A DNA stretch of 23,252 nucleotides from Phoronis ovalis (Eukaryota > Phoronida > Phoronidae). The notes under the pieces were generated by a model that was given only the letters and a program-made list of their open reading frames with translations, was not told the DNA's origin and ran no database searches. Each line of letters opens with the position of its first letter. Position 1 is the stretch's first letter. The stretch is taken from positions 14,664-37,915 of the forward strand of contig JAOXYB010111380.1 of NCBI GenBank assembly GCA_028565635.1, written 5' to 3'. The translations under genes and the position numbers were made by a program. Below, one piece after another: positions 16,210 to 23,252 of the stretch.

Positions 16210-18984
16210 GTAAGTTTTAATTGTCTATACAAAACGACTTCTAACTTTACAGTCATTCATTCAGAGAAGAGTTCTACTTTACGTGTGATACACTGGTTAT
16301 AACACTGACACATTCGATTATTCCTTGTGCGTGCAGTATAACTGCAGCAGCAAATGTCAACCTAAGATGACCTCAAACTAAAATATAGTGCAAAACACCG
16401 ATTTTGAATTCGTGTTATAATATAGTTTTTTTTTCAAAATATGTAACTACATTTAATTATATAACATTATTTCTGTATTATGTAAATAGTAAACTTTAAA
16501 CGGTTAATGTTGATACTTTGAAAAATTAAATATTACGTAGACTACTCTAAACATATATTATTATAATATATGTTGACTGTTTCTTTGTACGTAGTATTTC
16601 ACATTTTTCAACAAATCTAACAAATCTTTGACTTGTTACTATTGTTTCAAGCAACATCGGTTTGAAGATTTTTAATATTTCTAGCGACACAAAAGTACGA
16701 AATATTTGATTATATAAACATATGTTCTAATTACTTTAATAGTTTATAGTACATATGAATTATTCTATTTATACGGGGTGACACGAAACAAACAGAACAC
16801 TTGGAGTCATGTGATCTTTTTCAATTCTATTTAAACAGAAAAACAACTTATAGTTTTTAAAAATAAACTCAGTGTTTTATTTTACTTCAACAAATGGTAA
16901 GCTAACATACACGCAGTACCATGACATGGTCCAAAATCCTCCCTAGATATCAAAATTAGCCTCAACTCAGTTAAGAATATTTAACAGCATTCAAGTTTGC
17001 TGAACTTAAAAGAGTAACTTTGGTGTTGAAATAATCTTAAGACATATCTTTGATCGGATTTACTTCATCAAACTGATCAAATATTGCTTATGAAACCACA
17101 AATAAGCATTTTATATAAAACGGAAAAATAAGGAATTATAAAAATGAAATATGTGGTGTGTTCTGCTTATTTCGTATCACCCTGTACAATATGCCATTTG
17201 CTGGCCTTTATCCATCCTTTTTTATATCACCCGCAAAAAGTTACGTTTACTGTTTGATTATGGAAGTAAACGAATATTTTTAAAAATTGCTTAGAGTCGT
17301 CCATATCGTATTTTTTTCACTTACTTTTCAGTGTCATCAGCGGCGCCTACTCGATCGACTTTAGATTAATTTATTCAGATTCTACATGTAGCATCATTTA
17401 TTTTTTATTTTATTTGTTAAAGTTAAGAATTCTTCTTTCGCATATTTACTTTGCCGAATTTCTTGTCACACACCTGTACACAGAGTTGCAAATTTACCTT
17501 TCAAAAAACTGTGTGATCATGATCCAACGACTTTTTGTTCATTGCTTAATATTTTTGCGAGATGTCATATTTAAATTAGCGTTATAATCACAAACACACT
17601 ATTTGAATGCGTTCTCTTGTTTCATATATTTTATAAATTTAACTAAATACTTGGTATATTTTTCAGAACCTGATCTGATCACTATGACTTGTAAGGCGTT
17701 GGCAGACATGCGCTGTGGACGTTTTCAAGAAAATCAGATATGTGACCAAAATGGGTTACCTTACAAAAACAAGTACGCAAACTGTGTTAATATTATAGAG
17801 CTTTCAGGATTAACGTGCAGAATTTAATGCAAAATATAGTTGTTAACTATCTTCATATTTCTTTATTTGATTCTGATGTTTAAAAAAATTGTGCAAAGGC
17901 CTTCATTTACAGTTCTCATGAGCATTGTTGTAATGAAAAACATAATTATACTATATGCCACATATATATATATTTTCCGCATTTCAGTCTTGTGTGAGAA
18001 GCAACACTGTTTTGTATTTCAGGTGCAGTTTTAGAAAAGCCCAATGTCAAGTTAAGAAACTTTAATTCCCACAAACTGTACAACTGATGAGCCACTGTAC
18101 AACTGGCCACTGCCGACAAAAGCTGGATCAAAAACTGATGAAAGTAAGCATGTTGAACTCAAGAAAAAAGAAACACATTAAAGTTAAATTAATTTTAATT
18201 AAAATATATGATGATTAAGATGCTCAGTACATTTATAAAAAAGATCTCATTAAGTTTAGCTCAAAACAGTTGTATAACATATATAATATTTTAATATTGG
18301 TGGTTGTCTTGAATTGCACCAAATACTAAAAAAATACATATCTTAACATTTGAAAAAATGAGAATAAAAAAATGCAAATCTTAGCATTTGAAAAAATGCA
18401 ATGATATACTTGCATGGTTTATACAAGCTTGTGTATATATTGTACTATATATATATAAAGAGTAAAACCAGCAACAACTTGTAAGTAGTGTACTTGACTG
18501 TATATAATATAACAATCGTTTTTTACAGAACTGACATACCTTCAACGCATGTGCGCCAAGGTTGCCAAGGTTGCCAAGGCTGATTGCGCTGATAGGTCAA
18601 GGGAACCTTTATGTGACGCCAATGGTAAAGAATATAGAAACAGGTGAGGAGTTGAGTGGCATGGGTAGACGTTATTAAAAGTGAATTTCAGAGAAGCAGT
18701 TTTGTTGTATGGTATGCCATGTTACAATGTATCAAGGTTGATGAGATCACATCCTGATTATACATACATCTACGCAGACGGCGATATGCATCACATATTT
18801 TAAAGGGGAAAGGTTAATTTATAAAGACAAGTAATGTACACTTCTGTTGAGTATATATAAAATTCATGCTTATCTATGCTTTATATATTGTAGATGTGCT
18901 TTCCGTCAGGCTAAGTGTCAAGATGATAGTCTTACAAGAGCAGACTGTGCATTCGAGGATGAAAGTAGTAAGATACAGTTGTGA
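16173..18984 (+). CDS. Secreted Kazal-type serine protease inhibitor, two domains, domain 1 broken
   Basis: Exons are 16173-16209 (signal), 17667-17772 and 18023-18143 (domain 1), then 18529-18643 and 18894-18984 (domain 2 and stop). Kazal domains are six-cysteine folds that block serine proteases. Domain 2 has all six Cys and the C-x6-Y-x3-C signature (CDANGKEYRNRC), then CAFRQAKC. Domain 1 has five Cys (CKALADMRC, then CDQNGLPYKNKC, SFRKAQC), but a TAA follows soon after, before Cys6. Relative to the parallel domain-3 exon this reflects a 1-nt loss plus a 19-nt duplication. With all exons included the product stops at 61 residues. Joining the signal exon (phase 1 exit) to the domain 2 exon (phase 1 entry) gives an intact 80-residue secreted inhibitor. 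Predicted P1 residues (Cys2+2) are Arg in domain 1 and Asp in domain 2. A poly(A) signal lies at 19032. Which form is expressed cannot be told. Confidence 0.7.
16774..17184. mobile_element. Tc1/mariner-like MITE, 411 bp, TA target duplication
   Basis: The left end starts CGGGGTGACACGAAACAAAC and the reverse complement of the right end starts CAGGGTGATACGAAATAAGC. The two match at 23 of 27 positions through CAGAACAC. TA flanks both ends (16772-16773 and 17185-17186). The CAGGGTG start and TA duplication are typical of mariner-type elements, and there is no transposase ORF. It sits inside the first intron of the Kazal gene. Confidence 0.78.
17332..17369 (+). pseudogene. Orphan exon-like segment completing a signal peptide
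   Basis: Following a good acceptor (ttacttttcag), and entered in phase 1 from the signal exon, it reads VSSAAPTRSTLD then TAA. Joined to MRLCLVLLAFVA this is a textbook signal peptide with an S-x-A cleavage site. No donor follows, so it is either a decayed exon whose donor was lost or a terminal exon of a short transcript. Chance cannot be excluded over 12 codons. Confidence 0.4.
17667..17772 (+). CDS. Kazal domain 1, first exon
   Basis: After ATTTTTCAG, phase 1 entry gives EPDLITMTCKALADMRCGR, then ENQICDQNGLPYKNK (Cys1-Cys3). The donor GTACGC is in phase 2. Cys1-Cys2 spacing is 7 residues and Cys2-Cys3 is 8. The Arg two residues after Cys2 is the predicted P1, suggesting trypsin-like targets. 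It is paralogous to 19312-19419. Confidence 0.72.
18023..18143 (+). pseudogene. Kazal domain 1, second exon, interrupted by a stop
   Basis: After TTGTATTTCAG it reads KCSFRKAQCQVKKL then TAA. It has Cys4 and Cys5 but not Cys6. Against the intact paralogue at 19703-19791 there is a 1-nt deletion just before the stop, and then a 19-nt near-tandem duplication (ACTGTACAACTG at 18075-18086 and 18094-18105). The two changes restore the original frame after the stop. The donor GATGAAA/GTAAGC at the end is kept. A truncated 5-Cys product or exon skipping are the alternatives. Confidence 0.65.
18334..18398. repeat. 38-bp tandem duplication in Kazal intron
   Basis: Two copies of a unit around ATCTTAACATTTGAAAAAATG / ATCTTAGCATTTGAAAAAATG, offset by 38 bp, lie upstream of the domain 2 exon. 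A second TATATATAAAG string follows at 18446-18460. Confidence 0.75.
18529..18643 (+). CDS. Kazal domain 2, first exon
   Basis: After TTTTACAG (phase 1 entry) it encodes LTYLQRMCAKVAKVAKADC, then Cys3 in PLCDANGKEYRN, with donor GTGAGG in phase 2. Cys1-Cys2 spacing is 10 instead of 7, because the 9-mer GTTGCCAAG is tandemly repeated (AAGGTTGCCAAGGTTGCCAAG). The residue at Cys2+2 is Asp. Confidence 0.75.
18894..18984 (+). CDS. Kazal domain 2, second exon with stop
   Basis: After ATATTGTAG it encodes CAFRQAKCQDDSLTRADC (Cys4-Cys6) and ends SSKIQL then TGA at 18982-18984. It still carries the string GATGAAA followed by GT, at which the domain 1 exon donor lies (end at 18964, phase 1), but GTAGTA is a weaker donor than GTAAGC. 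Reading through it gives the terminal stop. Confidence 0.72.
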
Positions 18985-19031
18985 AGCAGATCACTGTGCC
19001 GATATTAACAAAAAGCTGATGTTTTTTCTCA

Positions 19032-19037
19032 AATAAA
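19032..19037 (+). terminator. Poly(A) signal, first Kazal unit
   Basis: AATAAA lies 48 nt after the TGA of domain 2 and is followed by a T-rich stretch (GTTCAAATTTTTTTTTGAT), the usual GU/U-rich context for cleavage. Confidence 0.65.
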
Positions 19038-19193
19038 GTTCAAATTTTTTTTTGATAAAAGACTCTTTGGTCATAACTAATTCGTTTGGTGTGACGTGTA
19101 CTTTTTTGTTTTTTTACAAGACAAAACTTAAATGATGTATATGTACTTCGATTATACATATAGGCCATCTACTTTATTACGTCTTTCTTACAG

Positions 19194-19223
19194 GAACGAG
19201 TGTTGTGATAATTTGGTTTACAC
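19194..19223 (+). other. Candidate 30-nt microexon between the Kazal blocks
   Basis: The segment is bracketed by TTTCTTACAG and GTAAGT, both strong splice sites, and its length is divisible by three. It reads NECCDNLVYT in one frame. No homology to the Kazal exons is evident, and chance pairing of splice-like strings is possible. Confidence 0.25.
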
Positions 19224-19311
19224 GTAAGTGTGTGATAAGGAGCCTGAAACATGATTCTGTAAATAAGGTATGTATCATGAACGTTACGTTACTCTGATAT
19301 TTGTTTTTTAG

Positions 19312-19419
19312 AACCTTATGAACTCACCAATGTGACTTGCAAGGCGTTAGCGAACATGGGTTGTGGACGTTTCCCAGAACACCAAATATGTGATTGAAAT
19401 GCTTATCTTACAAAAACAA
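19312..19419 (+). pseudogene. Kazal domain 3, first exon, with stop and 1-nt deletion
   Basis: After TTGTTTTTTAG it reads EPYELTNVTCKALANMGCGR, then EHQICD and a TGA. Alignment with 17667-17772 shows 3 extra nt near the start, CAA changed to TGA, and 1 nt lost before ACAAAAACAA/GT. It still has recognisable splice sites. Confidence 0.72.
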
Positions 19420-19702
19420 GTACTATGTGCATTTGCTTGTCATGATATACTTTTAATATTTTATGCAGATTAATTTTATGTATATTATATGTAGTTTAAC
19501 CAAGTGTTGTGTTTCATTTACAAACGAGATGTTTTATTGTACTTTAATACTGCCACTGTGTTCCATGTTCTAAATTCAAGCTGATCAAGCTAGATTTAAT
19601 TTCAACATTTTGACTATTTATGACACTTTCCCAGACATTTTTCTTTACTTACATCGGCTATAACTTTGTAAATGACGATCAATATCATTTTGTGTATTTC
19701 AG

Positions 19703-19791
19703 ATGCACATTTAGAAAGGCCCAGTGTGAAATTGACGCAACATTGATCCCTTCAAATTGTACTACTGGCAAGCCACTAATGCAGGATGGCA
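19703..19791 (+). pseudogene. Kazal domain 3, second exon (open frame)
   Basis: After TTTGTGTATTTCAG it encodes CTFRKAQCEIDATLIPSNC (Cys4-Cys6) and CTTGKPLMQDG, then donor GTAAGA in phase 1. This is the best-preserved exon of the second block. Its upstream intron end (TTTGTGTATTTCAG) resembles that of the domain 1 exon (TTTTGTATTTCAG), indicating duplication of introns with the exons. Confidence 0.65.
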
Positions 19792-20162
19792 GTAAGAGAT
19801 ACTACAAATGCAGCTGGGTTTCTCAAATATTAATTGACAGACATAATCAGGAACATTGATTGTTTTATGTGTATCCGCATAGCATTTGTAAAAGGCAATT
19901 TTGTAGAAAATTATGTACATATTAATCACCAGTGTTAACCTTGACCAGCAAACAAATTGGGGCGAACAAAGCTCGCAAACAGGCGACAAAAGAGATAATT
20001 TTTAGCAAGGACACTGGCATCTAGACACATATATGCAAAAAGTATGTTTTGTCTCGTCATGTCTTCTCTATGCAAGAATTCGCATATCTAAATTAATGTA
20101 ATGTTATGTATGTCACAAACTATGCGTTGCAGTAACATTTGTTTGCTTTTAAAATTTGACAG

Positions 20163-20260
20163 AGGCGATATACTGTACTAGGCAGGCAAAGGTTGACTGC
20201 ATGTGCCTTTATGGAAAAGAAGTAAGTTTGTGACATGAACGGCAAAAAGTACAGAAACAT
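20163..20260 (+). pseudogene. Kazal domain 4, first exon, frameshifted
   Basis: After ATTTGACAG it reads KAIYCTRQAKVDCMCLYGKE then a stop. A shifted frame gives CDMNGKKYRN before donor GTGAGT. It aligns with 18529-18643 but lacks the triple GTTGCCAAG and has a 1-nt shift. Confidence 0.6.
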
Positions 20261-20869
20261 GTGAGTATATACTTTTGTAAATGGATTCTAGGAATATAAA
20301 TGCATACCCTCTAAATGCTATGAAATTTAGCACATTATATTTGTGTTGTTTTGCATTACAACAAGTAAATTATTAAAACACTTTATTAAAATACAATCTT
20401 GACTAAAAGCTAGAAGAGTATCGTAGACACCTAATAGAATGATCGGACACAACGGTCACATAACGGTCGAGCACTACACACTGAATAAAATATGTTGTAT
20501 TAAACTATACTGTTAGTCGTAAGAAGCACAATTAAAATAAATCTAGGGAAAAGTAAATATACTTTAAAACACGTAATAAAACACTAAGTAATCTTTAAAT
20601 ATTGAATTGAAGTTATACATAGTAAGACAGTTTTCTCAGCAGGCAAATTTAGAATTTACATTTGAAACTAACTGATGAGCAAGCTGGGTTTTTTTACGTT
20701 AAGTTCCCGCCCAAAAAATGTTTAGGATTCTGAGAGCATGTGGGTATTGGGAACCACTCTAGTATATTTCCATTATTCTATATTAATTTTCTTTTATGCA
20801 ATATGTCTGGGGTGAGTAGTTGGTGAATCGAATATGTACTGATTTCGGTACTGATGTCTTAGTTTGCAG

Positions 20870-20944
20870 ATGTGCCTTCCATGTCAAAATAACAGCGTTG
20901 TAAGAAGCGACTGCGCCTACGAAAAAAAACTCGGAACGGATTAA
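20870..20944 (+). pseudogene. Kazal domain 4, second exon, 10-nt deletion
   Basis: After TTTGCAG it starts with TGTGCCTTCC (Cys4), loses 10 nt, and resumes in the Cys5 frame as CQNNSVVRSDCAYEKKLGTD with TAA at 20942-20944. It matches the end of domain 2 (CQDDSLTRADCAFED). AATAAA follows at 21005. Confidence 0.62.
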
Positions 20945-21004
20945 AGACGAAAATTATTGCATTTCATAATTTGAAAATGTAACACAAAATCTTCGTAAAT
21001 GTAA

Positions 21005-21010
21005 AATAAA
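21005..21010 (+). terminator. Poly(A) signal, second Kazal block
   Basis: AATAAA lies 61 nt after the stop of the domain 4 remnant, at nearly the same offset as in the first unit. This supports duplication of the whole 3' end. Confidence 0.5.
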
Positions 21011-21317
21011 TTGCAATATTATTAGCTAATAAATGCATAAAATTACAATTTTCCCAATATTCATTTGCTGGCTCCCCTATTGCAGAAATGTCTCCGGATC
21101 CATTCCTTGAAAGTGGCGGTTTTAAAGGGATTATTTGTAATTATACCTCAACAGAAACTTAAGTCCAAATTTCTTAGCAATGTGATGTTAAAATTTGCAA
21201 AGCAGCGGTGTTATTGATTCTGGGTGATGTCCCACAAACTGGTGGAAGAGAATTGATATCCAATATTTGAATGACCGGAATTATTAGAAACATGGAGGTC
21301 ACTATTGCATGCTCCTC

Positions 21318-21360
21318 ACAATTTAACAATAGAACATCGTACAATTTAACAATAGAACAT
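21318..21360. repeat. 23-bp tandem duplication
   Basis: ACAATTTAACAATAGAACAT occurs twice exactly (21318-21337 and 21341-21360), separated by CGT. It lies in the intergenic stretch 21011-21600, which otherwise holds a microsatellite and no gene. Confidence 0.9.
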
Positions 21361-21482
21361 GCATGCTATAATTAATATTCTAGAAGCATGTTATATGAAG
21401 ACAAACGTATCTTTCCTAGCCACCTTATAGCATCTATCATAGTTCCTTAAAAAATAGCTAGTTACTTAGAATTAAATGTTAC

Positions 21483-21552
21483 ATATATATATGGTACTCA
21501 TGTATATATATGTATATATATATATATATATATGCGTGTGTGTGTGCATGTG
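21483..21552. repeat. AT/GT microsatellite
   Basis: Runs of (AT)n, (GTATAT)n and (GT)n occur between 21483 and 21552 in the convergent intergenic region. Such tracts are commonly polymorphic in length. Confidence 0.9.
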
Positions 21553-21623
21553 TTGCCCTTAACAGACTGCGAGGGAGAGAAAGACAATTCTTGATGGTAG
21601 ACAAAGTGTATTGAAATATTACT

Positions 21624-21752
21624 TTTATTTTTACCTATGACATTATGAAAACTTACATTATCTATAACTGAAACAAAATTACTTTTTCACATATACATAC
21701 ATGCATATGGCGCATATATGCACAGAAAAGCAACTGACTTAGTTCCTTTATT
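21624..21752 (-). terminator. Candidate poly(A) signals for the UBE2G2 gene
   Basis: AATAAA occurs on the minus strand at 21747-21752 and again at 21624-21629, about 520 and 640 nt past the stop codon at 22268. Either would give a normal 3' UTR length. Neither has been shown to be used. Confidence 0.4.
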
Positions 21753-22267
21753 ATGCTTTGCAGTACATTACGTTTTTAACAAACAACAGTGCTAGGCTGC
21801 CGGCTGACAGATAAATACTTGATGTTTCCATACTAAACAAGAATGTTATTCTGTAGAGCAAGCAAACCTCTGCATCACTGCACATTTCGAATCTAATCAA
21901 CATGTCCTTATGATTCATCCACCAAGTTTCATCCAAATTCGTTTGTAACTTCTTGAGGTATCCTGCTAACAAGCCAAGCAGGTAGACAAGAGTGAATACA
22001 TATTATCCACACCACCACCTTGTGGCCAAAAAGGCAATAAGCCAATTAAACCAAAATTATAATCAAACTGGAAATTAATGGTTAGGTCTATCCATTTTTT
22101 CCTTTTTCAGTATCGGCCTATACATAAAGCATTAAAATGTATACAATACATCAGACTTCAGTGGAGTCTTCAAACTATGTTTATGATATTTTTGTGAATT
22201 TTTACAACTCTTCCAATTTCTCATAAACTATTTTTGTATTCCATCCAATCATCAACAAGTACTTTCA

Positions 22268-22380
22268 TTATACTCCTAGTGATTTCCTGACATGTCTTTT
22301 AGCAATTTCCTCAAATTTTTGTCTATCGTCCCGCCATGTTTTTGCAGCATCGACATTGGCAGCACTTTCATCATTTGGCT
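22268..22380 (-). CDS. UBE2G2: Ubiquitin-conjugating enzyme E2 G2, last coding exon
   Basis: After acceptor TTTTCTTAG (phase 1 entry), 36 codons and TAA encode PNDESAANVDAAKTWRDDR, then KFEEIAKRHVRKSLGV. From memory, human UBE2G2 ends EPNDESGANVDASKMWRDDR, then a KIA segment and QKSLGL, so this is the same C-terminus; UBE2G1 ends differently (in ETAFE). UBE2G2 is an E2 that charges ubiquitin and works with the ERAD ligases gp78 and HRD1 at the ER. This exon corresponds roughly to residues 130-165 of 165 and forms the C-terminal helices; the catalytic Cys and acidic insert are in exons to the right, outside the window. The gene converges on the Kazal locus. Confidence 0.93.
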
Positions 22381-23252
22381 CTAAGAAAAGAGAGATAAAG
22401 GGTTACTATATTTTGCAGAGACAGAATTGGCAGTTTAAAAATATGCAATACAGTCTTGCCACTTCCCATGGATTCTGCACAGTACACCATTTTGACAAAA
22501 GGAAATTCTACAATTCTAACACATGCAGATATTAGTGCAGTTTTTGTGGAACCTTGTGCTCACATTTTTTTAAAACAATTAGAGAGGTTATGAGTACGGG
22601 CAATATATGGTCTGTAGGTAGGGAGTGAAATTTATGAAGTATATCCGACTTGGTAGAGGCTATTCTTGGAATCATTATACTAATACACACAAGTACTTTC
22701 AAATGTGGAAGGTATTTATGATTGTATGTTTATAAATCCACCTTCAAATTGTTCAGTCATCTTTCTAGCAATTGGCCCAATGTGACGTGCCCTCTCAGGA
22801 AAAAATGGCCATATTGGAAGTAATCAAGGTCAAAATAACTGTCCTGTGCTTTGACATGTATTTACCTTGTACCAAATATGAATCTACTTCTCAAGGTAAA
22901 TTTTAAAATGTCACCTAGCCTAATATGCCTACCAACCTATGAGCTTCGTGATTCCACTTACAATAGTCCAATAAAGACTGTCTTTCATGAAATGGGCGCA
23001 ACATAACATGCCCTTTCAGGCCATATTGGAAGTAATCTGGGTCACAATTATACCTAACCTGTACTTTGACTTGTACCTACTCTGTACTGAATATGAAGCT
23101 GATTGGATAGAAACTGGAGAATTTATTGCAATGCAAACCTGACCGTCAGATGACCATCTCGAAAGTGAACTAAGTCAAAACTAGACATTCGGTGAGTTGT
23201 AAACAACTCCGAGAGTGTACCCCCAGCCAAGAATGCTGTCAGTTGGAGAGAC
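22381..23252 (-). other. UBE2G2 last intron (partial)
   Basis: No further exon of UBE2G2 is found up to the window edge; the preceding exon, expected to encode a segment like ILLSVVSML, is not here. The intron contains the repeat pair at 22750-23103. Confidence 0.6.
22773..23103. repeat. Diverged direct repeat of about 120 bp
   Basis: Two copies (about 22773-22890 and 22992-23103), 211 bp apart, share the exact 19-mer GGCCATATTGGAAGTAATC. They also share the order GTGACG/ATAACA-TGCCCT, CCTGT(G/A)CTTTGAC, TGTAC and AATATGAA. The similarity extends upstream of each. They resemble units of a dispersed repeat family, but no transposon ends are visible. Confidence 0.65.

Larger units (their letters stand above)
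16210..17666 (+). other. Kazal gene intron 1
   Basis: This is a 1.46-kb AT-rich intron between the signal exon and domain 1. It contains the 411-bp mariner-like MITE (16774-17184) and the orphan exon-like segment (17332-17369). No other structure is recognised. Confidence 0.6.
19312..20944 (+). pseudogene. Second Kazal two-domain block, decayed
   Basis: Four exon-like segments follow the same order as the first unit: 19312-19419, 19703-19791, 20163-20260 and 20870-20944, with AATAAA at 21005-21010. The first carries a TGA in place of Gln after Cys3 and a 1-nt deletion. The second is intact with Cys4-Cys6 (CTFRKAQCEIDATLIPSNC) and donor GTAAGA. The third has a frameshift and stops in both frames, but keeps Cys1-Cys2 and a CDMNGKKYRN segment. 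The fourth lost 10 nt between Cys4 and Cys5, and then reads CQNNSVVRSDC to a stop. There is no signal-peptide exon. The block is best read as a partial tandem duplicate of the first unit now degrading, or as the former 3' half of a four-domain gene. Confidence 0.72.

Noticed and set aside
17840-18131. ORFs overlapping the domain 1 second exon on both strands
   Set aside because: They begin in intron sequence and do not match the Kazal frame.
20220-20227. Strong donor-like GTAAGT inside the domain 4 first exon
   Set aside because: Splicing here would leave phase 0, which does not fit the phase 2 entry of the next segment, and would remove Cys3.
21061-21130. Possible further exon after TATTGCAG near 21085
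   Set aside because: No frame shows Kazal cysteines or another known motif, and no convincing donor follows.
21751-21972. Minus-strand ORF of 73 codons downstream of the UBE2G2 stop
   Set aside because: It most likely lies in the UBE2G2 3' UTR or just beyond, and has no recognisable protein features.
1-23252. tRNA, rRNA, CRISPR array or viral genes
   Set aside because: I looked for these on both strands and saw no supporting sequence.

Overview
The window is eukaryotic nuclear DNA from an invertebrate animal. It is AT-rich, its genes are split by GT-AG introns of 0.2 to 2.8 kb, and it carries small non-autonomous DNA transposons and AT/GT microsatellites. The gene content (KIAA2012, UBE2G2, and Kazal inhibitors with phase-1 domain exons) fits a bilaterian or other metazoan. 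A marine invertebrate such as a mollusc or a deuterostome is a guess; nothing here fixes the phylum.

Region 1 (1-14732, minus strand) holds the 5' fourteen coding exons of an orthologue of vertebrate KIAA2012, a poorly characterised protein. The exons join in one open frame of 786 codons and the gene runs off the left edge. The first four exons hold blocks recognisably shared with human KIAA2012. Exons 8-13 are six consecutive symmetric phase 1-1 exons. Its promoter side (about 14940-14990) has a perfect CRE palindrome, a YY1-like site and a five-codon upstream ORF. Its introns hold a transposon-like 418-bp element with a 10-bp target duplication (12753-13170), a 283-bp foldback element (6196-6478), a 44-nt near-perfect hairpin (14462-14505) and small tandem repeats.

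Region 2 (14733-16050) is intergenic, with one orphan 124-codon ORF and no recognisable gene.

Region 3 (16054-21010, plus strand) is a Kazal-type serine protease inhibitor locus. It has a TATA box, a signal-peptide exon and two Kazal domains, each encoded by two exons, then a stop and a poly(A) signal at 19032. A second two-domain block with its own poly(A) signal (21005) follows, without a signal exon. Domain 1 has an in-frame stop, domain 2 is intact, and the second block is decayed in three of its four exons. All domain entries are phase 1, so splicing the signal exon directly to domain 2 gives an intact six-cysteine secreted inhibitor of 80 residues. A 411-bp mariner-like MITE lies between the signal exon and domain 1.

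Region 4 (about 21600-23252, minus strand) is the last coding exon and 3' UTR of a UBE2G2-type ubiquitin-conjugating enzyme, convergent with the Kazal locus. The rest of that gene lies beyond the right edge, and its last intron contains a diverged direct repeat. The three genes have no evident functional link.
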